A stretch of 64,000 nucleotides of DNA from positions 29,149,415 through 29,213,414 of the forward strand of contig OY294049.1 of NCBI GenBank assembly GCA_958510825.1. The letters are read 5' to 3'. The stretch is from Brachypterus glaber. Taxonomy: Eukaryota > Arthropoda > Insecta > Coleoptera > Kateretidae. The notes under the pieces are model-generated. The model searched no databases. It had not been told where the DNA came from and was given only the letters and a program-made list of their open reading frames with translations. Of the stretch, positions 45,541-56,705 are shown piece after piece (position 1 is the stretch's first letter; the number at the start of each line of letters is the position of its first letter). Position numbers and translations under genes: made by a program.

Positions 45541-46530
45541 TACACGGTGTATTTGAAATAGCATCGGAAATTTTAACAGATGATTCTTCATCATAAAATA
45601 TGACAAAAAGTTCCTATAAACATGTCTAAAAATGTGTCATAAGGTAGCTACGCCCCTTTGAAAGTGGCTAAAAAAATCGGTTTTTATTTAATAACTCAGG
45701 AACCCTTTGAGATATATCAACGAGGTTTTGCACGTCAACTAATCCTACCAAGGCCCGTTTTTATGTGTTATTTTCATTTATTTATTTCAACCAGGGGTGT
45801 GCGAAACGGGGGGAGCTTATCAGTTTTTTGTCCCAAACTTTTTTCTGTGTAACTTTTTTGCAATTTTATTTTTGAAATATGATTCCTCAGGTCAAAATAC
45901 ATAAAAAAGGTACTCCTAATGGAGCTATGGTCCTAAATATGCACCATTTTTAAAGGGCTATGGTAGCTTTAAAAGTGTTTTTTCGACCTACATGTATGGA
46001 AACTTTTTTTCTTAGTTATTGATGCAGAATAAGATTGCATCATTAAAATTTTGGTTTTTAGTATTTAATTTTTCGTCCTCGAACCGTGAAATTTCACCTT
46101 CAAATGAACTTTTCTCGAAAACTGTTAATCCTACAGTATTACAACAAGAGTACCTTTTTTATGTATTTTGACCTGAGAAATCATATTTCAAAAATAAAAT
46201 TGCAAAATAGTTACACAGAAAAAAGTTTGGGACAAAAAACTGATAAGCCCCCCCCCCCCCGTTTCGCACACCCCTGGTTTAAATAAGTACGTGAAAATGT
46301 CATACAAAGATGGGCCTTATTAGGATTAATTCACGTGCAAAACCTCGTTAATATATCTCAAAGGGTTCCTGAGTTATTAAATAAAAACCGATTTTTTTAG
46401 CCAATTTCAAAGGGTCGTAGCTCCCTTATGACGCATTTTTAGACATATGTTTATGGGAACTTTTTGTCATATTTATCATGTAGAATCACCTGTTAAAATT
46501 TCCGATGCTATTTCAAATACACCCTGTATA
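45541..46530. mobile_element. 1-kb fold-back element
   Basis: 45541-46020 is the reverse complement of about 46040-46530: ends TACACGGTGTATTTGAAATA and TATTTCAAATACACCCTGTA, with further pairing through AGGAACCCTTTGAGATATAT and GTGTGCGAAACGGGGG. Almost no loop. Small open frames here are shadows of the repeat. Confidence 0.85.
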
Positions 46531-47844
46531 GGTAAATAACTCATTCACAAAAAATATATTTTTTAAAAATAATAAATTTAATAAAAGAGCAAAATTAAAT
46601 TCTTTCTGGTTTTCTTCTTTCTGGAATCGTCGTACTATGTGGCCAAAAGGAAAAAAAGTGTTTAAAAATATTTTTTTGGTGAATTAAATCTTAAATGGTT
46701 AACTATACATAAATAACTATTTTTGAGTCAAAATTGAGTTTTAACATTGGGTAAAAAGGGTAAAATTTAAAATTAAAAATAATTAACCCCCAATTCGTAC
46801 GGCCCTGAAATATTGTTCTTGGACAATATTGAATTAAAACCATTTAATATATTAGATTACGAGCAAAAATTCATATCATTAGCTTAGACGGTTTCTGAGA
46901 TATTAAATAAAAATCAAATTTTAGGGTGTCCTCTTCAAAGGACTGTGTTTTCGCCCAGAAGTGTTTCAAAAACCACATTTAAATATTTTTTTGTTCATAT
47001 ATGTTAATTAAGGAGCATTTCCAATATAAACATTTGAATAAACTTATTGATTTTTTAAAATAAAATTTCAAGTCTACCTGGAGTAATGCTTATTTTTCCA
47101 TATAAAAATGCTTATAACTTTTTTTTGTTTTATTTCAGCTAACTAATATTTACATATTTTAAGAACTCTGTATATTAGAATATTTTAGTGTATAAATTTT
47201 AAATGCGCACTAATGCGTGCGCAGTTATTTTCAAATTGTATCATATAAAATATCAAAAATTTGTATTTTTTCCTACAAAAATGCTTGGTTTGGATATGCT
47301 CATTACTTCATTTTGGCTAACTTTAACTATCTAATATTTATACACTATTTTGACTACTTCGGTAACAATATAAAAATTAGAAATGCGCATCAGTGAGAAT
47401 GCAACTATTTGTAAATTATATTTGCGCTTGTCATTAAAAAAAATGCACTAAGGCTTTAATATAAAAGTAAAGCTTAAACATTAATTTTACCTTAAATATT
47501 ATGTTTATTCATTAAAGCTATGTTTGTAAAATAATATTACCAAATTTTACTGAACAAACGTATGTTAAGAAAAAATGCTATTTTGGTATACACGCATCAG
47601 AATATGCTTTAAAATTAAATTTTACATCGGTATAAAAAATCGACTGGCGTTTAGACCCTAATTAACTAAAAACGAAGCCAATGTATTTTTATAACGCAGA
47701 ATAGTCTAGTTATTGTCTTTTAGAGGATTTTATGTTCTATTTATGAAATTAGTTTTTCCTTTTTGGACACCAAAACAGGGCTTGGGCGGCATAGTGCGTC
47801 ACGTCAAGAGTAAAAATCGTAAAAAATCACTCTCAATGGGGAAT
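46531..47844. other. AT-rich intron sequence with degenerate 180-bp duplication
   Basis: No gene. Two loosely similar units at about 47090-47265 and 47275-47435 share AAAAATGCTT, CTAATATTTA and AAATGCGCA. Otherwise unrecognised. Confidence 0.5.
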
Positions 47845-47866
47845 CAGGAAACGGTTTACCATCGTT

Positions 47867-48376
47867 TTGGTTATTACCATTACACGTAGAACCGATGTAA
47901 CTGAGCAAGAAAAACTGGAGAACAATATTATTATCTCTGGCATACCAGAAGCCGAAATAGAAGCTACGCAAGATCTTAGGGAAATAGTAAAGAAAATAGC
48001 AAAGCATAATAAAATGAATATCAAGGAAGCAGACATCGTACAATGCTTAAAAATAAAACTAAAAGACAACGAACAACGTATTAAAGTGGAATTTAAAACC
48101 AATGAACAAAAGAAAAACTTCATGAAACGACAAGAAGCTGAATTAATAACAAAAGCAATAGGAATGAATAAAGAAGATAAAATATACATAAATCACGAAC
48201 TTACCAAGCAAAACCAGCTACTTTTTAAACTAGCACGTGATAAAAAGAAGTTGTTAGGTTACAAATTTGTATGGTACCAACAAGGAAACATCCTAATGAG
48301 AGAAAAAGAAAACAGCAAAATATTTCATGTTCGGGATGAGTTGTCTCTAGAAAATTTACAAAATAATAATAAGTGA
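47867..48376 (+). CDS. LINE ORF1 (RNA-binding, L1-ORF1-like)
   Basis: About 165 residues: ENNIIISGIPEAE, a helical middle (VKKIAKHNKMNIKEADIVQC), IKVEFKTNEQKKNFMKRQ, then DKIYINHELTKQNQLLFKLA and YKFVWYQQGNILMREK. This matches the RRM plus C-terminal domain layout of zinc-knuckle-free ORF1 proteins of insect LINEs. Frame intact. The N-terminal coiled coil is absent, so the element or the frame is probably truncated at the 5' end. Confidence 0.8.
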   Translation: MVITITRRTDVTEQEKLENNIIISGIPEAEIEATQDLREIVKKIAKHNKMNIKEADIVQCLKIKLKDNEQRIKVEFKTNEQKKNFMKRQEAELITKAIGMNKEDKIYINHELTKQNQLLFKLARDKKKLLGYKFVWYQQGNILMREKENSKIFHVRDELSLENLQNNNK

Positions 48377-48391
48377 AATAAAATAAAGTTC

Positions 48392-51287
48392 ATGTACATA
48401 AATATACGCAGCTTACTAAACAAACTGGATGAAGTCAAGATCATCATAAGAAAAAAAACCGGATGTACTTATTCTAGTCGAAACTTTTCTAAAGGACAAT
48501 ATTACCCAGTTTTTTACTATTAAAGACTACGCAAGCGTATTTTCATGTAGGAAAAACAAAAACGGTGGAGGAGCTGCAATATATGTGAAAAGTAGTATAG
48601 ATTGTGATGTCAAAACCAGTGAAGTACAAAACAATGTAAATAGTATAATAAAACTCCATCTGAAAAATCATAACATATGTGCAATTTATAGACAAAACAA
48701 AAGCAATTTTGATTTTTTTTGTGACTATTTAGAAGAAAATGTTCTGAGTGACAAAAATGTTATCGTAATTGGTGATTTAAACTTAAACCTATTAAATAAG
48801 AACAAAGCAAAAGTTATTGAGTATAGAAATCTTCTAAGAAGCAATAATGTTAAAATACTAAATAAACTTGATAAACGAAATATAACAAGGATAAATTCCA
48901 TGGGAGAAGACACAATAATTGATCATGTATTAACAAATATGAACAGTAAGCATTTCTCTAAACTAACTTTAACTGACACAGCACTAAGCGATCACAAGTG
49001 TATATATTTTGATTTTGACTGTCAAACAAAAAACAAAATAATTAAAGAAACATACCAACATAGAATAATAAATTATGATGAATTAAAAAGTGAACTAAGA
49101 AAAGAATTAGATGCAAAAGAAATAAACACTTTTAAACGATTACAATATTTAATACGTGAAAAATACCTAAAAAACTCAAAGAAACTATGGCAAGTTATAA
49201 AAAATATAAAAACTGACACAAACCTAAGCTCTAACATTATCAAAGAAATAAAAACTAATGATGGTCAAAAAACAACAAACAAAAACCAAAAATACCTAAA
49301 AGTAATAAAAACAAAGACAAAATACTACTCTCCAACAGTCAAAGAAGGATGGATGACTTACAATGTCTATAGCAAAATAAAAGAACGGAACAGATTGTAT
49401 AAAAATATGGTAAAAAACAAAGGAATAAATTACTATAAGAATGAATTTAAAAAATTAGATAAACAAACAAAAAACGATATAAAAAAATCCAAAGCTGAAT
49501 TCTACAAAAACAAGATCGAAAGCGCTGAAGGAAACTCAAAGAAACTATGGCAAATTATAAAAAATTTAAAAACTGACACAAACCTAAGCTCTAACATTAT
49601 CAAAGAAATAAAAACTAATGATGGTCAAAAAACAACAAACAAAAACCAAATAGTGAATTCACTAAACAACTACTTTGTAGAAGTTGGAGAAAAATTAGCA
49701 AAAAACATAAAAGGAAAAACAATAAAAAATGAAAAAACCTATAACTCAACAGCGACAATGTATTTAAGACCTACAAATAACATGGAAGTAATAAAAATTA
49801 TAAACAAGCTAAAAACAAACTCAGCACCTGGCTACGACAATATCAAACCCAAACTAGTAAAAGAAATTAAACATATAATTACACCAATTTTGGTTAAACT
49901 AATCAACAAATACTTAGATCAAGGAGAATTTCCAGAAGAACTGAAAATTGCACGAATTACGCCCATACACAAGAGTGGAAGCAAGACGGAGACATGAAAT
50001 TATCGACCAATAGCAAACCTCACAACATTTAGTAAAATATTGGAAACAATACTTTTCAAAAGACTCTCAATGCACATACAGAACTTGAATATACTTACTA
50101 AATCACAACATGGGTTTCAAAAAAATAAAAGTACCACAACAGCAATGACAAACTTATTAAACTTCATCCAAACCAAAATGGACGAAGGCAAATGTGTTAC
50201 GGGTTTGGTATTGGACTTTAAGAAAGCCTTCGATACGGTCGATCCAGACATACTAACAAAAAAGTTACAACAAATGGGTGTGGCAGGAAAAGCAAACAAA
50301 ATTTTCAAATCTTATTTAAATGGAAGAAGACAATATACTAAAGTAGGAGAAGAAGAAAGTGAATGTAAAAATATTAAATACGGAGTACCACAAGGATCCA
50401 TTCTAGGCCCATATCGTTACTTGTTGTATATTAATGACCTTGAAATGTATGGATTCTATGGCAAATTAATGATTTATGCTGATGATACGGCCCTCTTTTA
50501 TGAAAATACAAATGACTTAGAAACACAAAGAAAAATAAAAAGCGACTTGGACAAAATAATAAAATGGACAAACACGAATAAGCTAACCTTAAACAGCACC
50601 AAATGTTATCTGATGAACTTTGAAAATAAAACTAAGAAACACAATATAAAACTAAAAATAAATGAAAATGAAATAAATGAAGTAAATAACATAAAATACC
50701 TTGGATTAAATTAAGATAAACATTTAAATTGGAAAAACCACATCACTAAACAAAATGAACACCTTTTAACATACATAGGCCTAGCGCATAAAGTCAAAGA
50801 CATACTTCCTGAAACGCAAAAAAAAATGATTTATGAAGCCTATATTAAAAGCAAACTAATATACGTGGTACCCTTCTGTCGTAACAAAACCAAAATCAAC
50901 ACTCTTCAAAGAAAACAAAACAAACTCCTAAAAATACTTTTTAAAATACACAATAGAACCCCTACGACTGAACTATACAAAACCCTAAATGTCCTTAAAG
51001 TAGATGAACTAAGGCAGATTGAATCTATAAAGCTAATTAGAAAATTATTAAATAAAGAAATAAATGACGAAGAGTTCAAATTAGAAGTACGATCAAAAAT
51101 ACACCAACACCAAACAAGAGGAAACAACAATATTGAAATACCATTTTCGCGAACCAAATCTGGACAAAGACGATTAATAACAGAAGGAGTAAATTTATAC
51201 AACAACATCCCTGAAGAACTAAAAAATATAAATAACTGCAAGTTTAAGAAAAAAATCAAAGAGTACATAATAAATAAAAGAACATAA
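48392..51287 (+). pseudogene. LINE ORF2: endonuclease and reverse transcriptase
   Basis: ATG at 48392 (MYINIRSLLNKLDEVKIII). An A-run frameshift at about 48452 precedes the long frame 48585-49997, with ICAIYRQNKSNFDFF, VIGDLNLNLL and ALSDHKCIYFDFD of the endonuclease, and APGYDNIKPKLVKEI of RT fingers. RT continues at 50040-50714: QHGFQKNKSTTTAMTN, VLDFKKAFDTVDPD, GVPQGSILGPYRYLLYINDL, active site MIYADDTALF, and the thumb at 50826-51287. Breaks: a stop near 49995 and a stop at 50712. Contains a 129-base in-frame duplication at 49161-49290. Confidence 0.9.
49161..49290 (+). repeat. Inserted copy of the 49533-49650 segment
   Basis: 118 bases at 49173-49290 repeat at 49533-49650 with about three changes (NSKKLWQ, IKTDTNLSSNIIKEIKTNDG). 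The extra copy is bounded by AAATACCTAAAA on both sides (49161, 49290), spaced 129 bases apart, so frame is kept. Confidence 0.88.
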
Positions 51288-51300
51288 AATAGCTAGTTAG

Positions 51301-51965
51301 TTAAATGTATTATACTAAAAATATCAAGTTTACTTACGTATATGTACAAATATCCGTCAAAGTTTGTAACTATTTGGATATTTATTTAAATTAAAAAAAA
51401 AATAACAATTACTTAACCAAAAAAACTTAATTTGACAGATATTAATTATGTCATTAACGTTAAATAAAAACAAGTAATTATCTTAAGTAATCTAGAACTA
51501 TGATTAATCTTTTTTGCTAAGGAAAATAAGTTACGTCTAGATCGTTTAGGTTTTTTAACAATTTTTGAGATGCGGCAAACTTTGTTAGTATTTTATCACG
51601 TATTATGATAAATATTTATTTATTTTGTCTTGAATACATGTAAAAAAATGTTAAAATCCAAACTTGAGTTACGACTTTTCGGCAGTACTAGTAGTACTAG
51701 AAGTACTAGGTTATAACCTCACGTAGAGCTAACGGGAGAAAAGTACTCCGCCATCTGCGCATGCGCTAGTAGAAATCAACATAATAACGTAAACCAACGA
51801 CCCATATTTAACAAAAAAAAAACACCAAACCAGCACAAAACCAAACCAACCTTATTTTGGTACTAACCTCACCACAAAAAAGTGGGACAAAAAGTTAGCA
51901 ACAAACGCTACATATTTTTGATATTTTAACAATTTAAATTGGACTCTTAATATTAGGTTGTCATC
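51301..51965. other. Intron sequence with repeat fragments
   Basis: No gene. Contains a single degenerate unit of the 70-bp family (ATAACGTAAACCAACGACCC and AACACCAAACCAGCA at 51785-51840) and TAGTACTAGAAGTACTAGG at 51692. Confidence 0.6.
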
Positions 51966-53300
51966 GAGGGGCTGACCGCGAAGAAATCTTTTGTACAAGC
52001 CAAAGGAACTCAGGAGGAACTCTGAAGAACTCTGGAGGAACTCCGGGAAACTCTGAAGAACTCTGGAGGAACTCTGAGGAACTCTTTGCAAAAAGGAACT
52101 CTTTTGTACAAATTTCAGACGCGGTCAGAAACAATTATTATTTATTACCCATGCGGATTAACGTTTTTATTTTCAAACTAGAGGAGTCCAAACACCTTAT
52201 CAAAACATCCTACCTATGGGCGCCATGTTTGGTAGAAACCATCAGGAACACAGCTTTTTTCTGAATAATTTTGGGGCGCGCCAACTTTTGTTTTGAAGGG
52301 GCGCCAGGTTTGGTAGAAACCGTCAGGGACAAAGATTTTTTTCCTGAGGTAATTTTGGGGCGCCAATTTTTGTTTTGAAGGGGTGCTAAGTTTGGTAGAA
52401 ACCGTCAGGGACAAAGCTTTTTTTTAGGGTGCTTTATTGGCAGTAGGGCTTGTATAGAGGTAATTTCTACAGCTTTTTTGCCAAAAATTACCCCTTCCCC
52501 TTAAGGAAGACAGGAGGAACTCGGAGGATCTCCCAAGGAGCTCGGAGGAACTCCGAAGAACTCGGAGGAACGCTGGAGGAACTCCGAGGAACTTCGAAGA
52601 AACTCTGAGGAACTCTTTTTTTCCGCTGAAGGTAATTTTGGGGGCCAATTTTTGTTTTGAAGGGGCGCCAAGTTTGGTAAAAACCGTTTAGGGACAAAGC
52701 TTTTTTTCTGGAATGTAATTTTGGGGCGCCAATTTTTGTTTTGAAGGGGGGCCAAGTTTTGTAGAAACCGTCAGGGAAAAGCTTTTTTCCTGAAGGTAAT
52801 TTTGGGGCGCCAAGTTTGGTAGAAACCGTCATCAGGGACAAAGCTTTTTTTCTTGAAGGTAAATTTGGGTCGCCAAGTTTGGTAGTAACCCTCAGGGACA
52901 AACAAAGCTTTCTTTCATGAAGGTATTTTTTGGGTGCCAACTTCTTTTTCTGTAGGGGCGCCAAGTTTTCGTTGAAACTGTCAGGGACATAGCTTTATAG
53001 CTTTTTTTCATGAAGGTTTTTTTTTTGGGCGCCAATTTCTTTTTTTTTGTAGGGGCGCCAAGTTGTGGTTGAAACCGTCAGGGACAAAGCTTTTTTTTTA
53101 GGGTGCTTTATTGGCAGTAGGGCTTGTATAGCGGTACAGCTTCTTTGCCAAAAATTACCCCTTCCTCTTAAGGAAGACAGGAGGAACTCGGAGGAACTCC
53201 GAAGAACTCGGAGGAACGCTGGAGGAACTCCGAGGAACTTCGAAGGAACTCTTTGCAAAAAGGAACTGTTTTGTACAAATTTCAGACGCGGTCAGCCCCT
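51966..53300. repeat. Satellite-like block of GGCGCC and GAGGAACTC repeats in an inverted frame
   Basis: Bounded by GAGGGGCTGACCGCG (51966) and its inverse CGCGGTCAGCCCCTC (about 53288). Inside, three arrays of a GAGGAACTC unit (52006-52096, 52498-52622, 53178-53262) alternate with about nine copies of a 60-100-base unit with GCGCCAAGTTTGGTAGAAAC and CGTCAGGGACAAAGC. Ser-rich open frames here are the arrays read in frame, not genes. Confidence 0.88.
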
Positions 53301-54345
53301 CATGCTTGACAGTAATTTTGAGGAGCGCCTAATTATAGCTACCCGCACCGAGCTGCGCATGCATAGTAGAGGGCTAACCGCTCTTCAATGTATCATTCTA
53401 AATCAAAACCAGTTTTTTGTTAGAATTCAATATATGGCAGGGTATATTATTTGAGGTTATGTAAAAGAACCGTCATTTATTGACAATCGACGTTGCCTAT
53501 TGCAAAAACAAATAAAAATTGCTATTTACATCATTGCATGATTTATAACTAGAAGTAGAACAAGAAATAAACGTATATTCACATCATTAAAAAAACCGCT
53601 GTCCTACTTTTTTTTTGACGCGGGTAGTAGTACTACTGTAATACATTGTAAATCACAATATACCTACAATGTAATTTACAATATTTTTACACGACAATTT
53701 GTAAATTTGTATATTAGTATAGAAACCTCTAAATATGGGTTTTTGAGGTCACTAAAACTTAATCTGATAATAAAAATGTTTTAACTTCAACTTCAAATAT
53801 TTATGTTAAAATTCGTTTAGGGGTTTTTGGGGTGGCTAAAAGTAAATCTGATAACATTTTTTTTTACTCCACCCTATGAGGGGGTAATTATTTTTAAAGG
53901 CGTTTTTGAGTTCGCTGAAACTGAATCTTAGAATAAGACATTTTTTTCCACCCCCTGGGTAAATAATTTTTAAATGTTTACAATGTTTTCCTGAAAATTG
54001 GTGTGTATATTGAGGTTTTTAAAGTTGCTGAAATTCAATCTGATAAAATTTCAAGGACACTAAGTGTACACGTCCGACACTTATCTCAGGGAGACATCTA
54101 AACACAAGACTATTATTTTTAATTTCATGGAGTGATTTCATAAAAAAAATGATTTCTTGAATTGAACATAATACGTTCAATCATAAACATAATAATATTA
54201 TATTATTACATATTATGTTATAAATGTAAAAAATATTAAAATAAGTTTTTAACTCCTTGATAATGAGAAAAACGTAATGCGCTACTCTTAAAAATTGGAA
54301 AGCATTTTTATTTTTGTAGTATGTTCTAATATTTTCCTTTTTTAG
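53301..54345. repeat. End of COG1 intron 5, with tandem repeats at 53.72-54.05 kb
   Basis: Four degenerate units of about 90 bases with cores GGTTTTTGAGGTCACTAAAA and AATCTGATAA between about 53730 and 54050; one unit contains AATAATTTTTAAATGTTTAC, shared with the MITE at 28396. The rest is AT-rich with no gene. Confidence 0.6.
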
Positions 54346-54487
54346 ATTCAGATGATATTAGGAAAGGGTTAATTTGGGAACAACTTGAGGAGATTGCTTC
54401 AGATGATGCTCCATATACATTGTCTAAGCTTCAGCTACCTGCAACCCCTTTAGTAACTTATATACCACAACTTATACTACAATTTAG
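54346..54487 (+). CDS. COG1: COG1 C-terminal exon
   Basis: Acceptor TTTTTTAG, donor GTAAAT. Encodes SDDIRKGLIWEQLEEIASDD, then YTLSKLQLPATPLVTYIPQL and ILQFR. This matches the COG1 region close to the C-terminal third where a W-(D/E)-x-L-E-x-x-E...S-K-(I/L)-x-LP(A)-P-x-x-Y(V/I)-x-x-(F/L) pattern is conserved. Begins in phase 1 (AT), so T from exon 5 plus AT would make Tyr: splicing 40157 to 54346 keeps frame, but it would omit roughly 480 residues of a usual COG1. Later exons would lie beyond the donor and are not recognised before 64000. Confidence 0.88.
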
Positions 54488-54739
54488 GTAAATTTTAGTT
54501 TTTTCAAAGTTTTTTATAACATTCGAAGACCCCAAAGGAAAAACATTTAAAAAAAATTAAATCGGTCTTAAACTATCAAATGAAATGAACATAGAAATAT
54601 GTGGAATAATGTTATCGTTTGAAGCAACACAATACTGCATCTTATCGTGCTATAGGCCATGCGGCGGAAAAGTTACAATATTTATCAACAATTTATCAAT
54701 GCTACTCTCTCACATAACCCTAAATATTTGCGATAATAA
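54488..54739. other. Intron sequence, nothing recognised
   Basis: Presumed COG1 intron after the last recognisable exon. No repeat or coding signal. Confidence 0.5.
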
Positions 54740-55603
54740 TATGTGGGGACTTAAATATCAATAATATAGATTCTAATCCAGACAAAAACCTACTAATGGA
54801 TCTACTAAAGTCATTTAAATTAAACAATCATTGCAACGGTCCAACTGGAATTTATAAAAACAAAATAGGAACCTCTATCTCATCCATAGATTATATCATA
54901 AGTAACCTAAACACGGACGTAGTAAATTGTCAAATTATAAACCCGAATATATCCGATCGCTTAGCACAAGTTGTTAAAATAAAGCATATAATTACTAAAC
55001 CAAATAAAGAACCAATCACTATTAGACAATAGGTAAAATTCCTTGGTTCGTATGTAGATGCAAGACTCACCTGGTACGAGCAAATTCAACACGTATGCAA
55101 AAACGGCTAATTCGTCTTATGTACAACCTAAAACCACAGGAATCGTGCAAACCCCTATTTAAAAGTAAAAAAATACTATATACGGTATATACATACTAAA
55201 ATGTGCAACATACATATACAAAAATCTACAAGGATATGACACTAACTCCAAAAACCACGACTATGCTACAAGACACAGAGAAGACTTCAGAATACCCCGG
55301 CACCATTCCGCACTGTATGAAAATTCGCCCTACTACAACTGCATAAAAATCTTCAACAAGTTCCCCCTTATACATAACCTGTCTAACACCATGTGTAAAA
55401 TTTACCAAGCAACTCAAGGAATATTTATGGGAGAAAACATTCTACCAACTCAACGAATTTCTACTAGATTAAAGTGTTAATGTCGACTTATGTCTTATAA
55501 CTTTATTTATTGTTAAATGTTATTTAAATTATGTAATTCTGACTTATCTCATGTCATAATTATGGCCCGAAGATTAATAAATTATTATTATTATTATTAT
55601 TAA
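54740..55603 (+). mobile_element. LINE remnant (endonuclease end plus RT C-terminus)
   Basis: Endonuclease piece 54796-55032 (LLKSFKLNNHCNGPTGIYKN, SSIDYIISNL), then a jump to the post-palm RT (VKFLGSYVDARLTWYEQIQ, about 55030-55100) and the C-terminal block (DYATRHREDFRIPRHHSALY, IKIFNKFPLIH). The 3' end has AATAAATT and an ATT tail. Most of RT deleted. Jockey/CR1-like. Confidence 0.8.
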
Positions 55604-56104
55604 TGACTTGTGAAAAGTGTATTTGACGTATCAATGTAAAACAAGCCTACTTCAATAATTTTCAAATAAATGAAAAATAATTTAATGCTTTTTTATGTTA
55701 AATTCCAGATTTAATAACAAAAGATATAAAAAAATGCTAAATACATTTTTATAGAGAATTAGGTAGCCTTTATTCTTATGAAAAAAAAAATTATATATTA
55801 ATAAAATTTTAAGTTATAAGGGGATATTAAATTAGTGCACGTTTTTTTTTTAATAAATTGGCAATTAAAAAAAAAACAAACATCAGATTTTTTAATTTTT
55901 GGTCTTAAAGCCTTTGTTATGTCATAAGATTAGCAAAAAAAATTAGTGACGATTCGAGTTCGTCAAACGCCTTCAAAACCGCACCGTGTATATTGTATTG
56001 TATATCAAACGATGGTGGACCAGGAGACGGTTTACAATCGTTTTGGTTATTACCATTAGTACAGTCATATAAGGTGAAAAAAAGGGGTAAACCTCGGAAT
56101 AAAA

Positions 56105-56157
<53 letters not shown>

Positions 56158-56477
56158 GTAATAACGTGTATAAATCTTTGTTTTGACATTCTATAAGTTA
56201 GCTCAAACAGGGTTCCCACCAGTCAGGGAAATCAAGGAATTTTGCTATTTTTTCGAAAAAGTCGGGGAAAATTTGAATTTTTTAAATTATTGCAAATATT
56301 TTATAAATCTTATGCTATATTAATAGCTTGCAAAAAAATCTGCGGTGCTATATTTGGTACATTTTTAATATATGCAGAATGCATAAAGTTTCTTTTGCAA
56401 CGTCACTTCTTACTATTTTTGCTTAGATTATAATCTAATGATAATTATCAGATTTGCTGTATTTAAATGTAATATTT
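55604..56477. other. AT-rich segment with an (AAT)n microsatellite
   Basis: (AAT)n of about 16 units at 56108-56157. ACGGTTTACAATCGTTTTGG at 56026 resembles the start of the LINE at 47.85 kb. No gene. Confidence 0.65.
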
Positions 56478-56690
56478 ATGATCTGTTTTTTCAAGGAAGA
56501 TAGTAAATTAAAAATCTCACAGTAAATATTTTTACAACAGGTTTGAATAGTATTTGTTTCTTAGAATATAGTTATATTTTATAAAATAAACTACGCAGTA
56601 TATTCGCACATCCAATATTCGTATTTGTCTTGAAAATATTTACTGTGCGATTTTTAATTTACTATCTTGCTTGAAAAAACAGACCATAGT
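56478..56690. repeat. 213-bp inverted-repeat element
   Basis: TGATCTGTTTTTTCAAGGAA at 56478 pairs with TTGCTTGAAAAAACAGACCA at about 56671; stems of about 57 bases include AGATAGTAAATTAAAAATC. MITE-like. Confidence 0.8.
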
Positions 56691-56705
56691 TAATTAACCA
56701 ACTTA

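Larger units (their letters stand above)
47845..51300 (+). mobile_element. Nearly full-length CR1/Jockey-like LINE in COG1 intron 5
   Basis: Plus-strand LINE with ORF1 and ORF2 (endonuclease, RT), strongly A-rich on the sense strand. Only a few frameshifts. No RNase H or zinc knuckle. Same strand as COG1. The 5' boundary is uncertain; 36 bases at its start (about 47850-47886) recur at 56020-56056. Confidence 0.85.

Noticed and set aside
52214..53258. Several Ser- and Lys-rich open frames
   Set aside because: Produced by the GAGGAACTC and GGCGCC tandem arrays read in frame; no domain, no consistent start.
55917..56219. Open frame with a Tyr run
   Set aside because: The Tyr run is the (AAT)n microsatellite read antisense; the rest has no recognisable domain.
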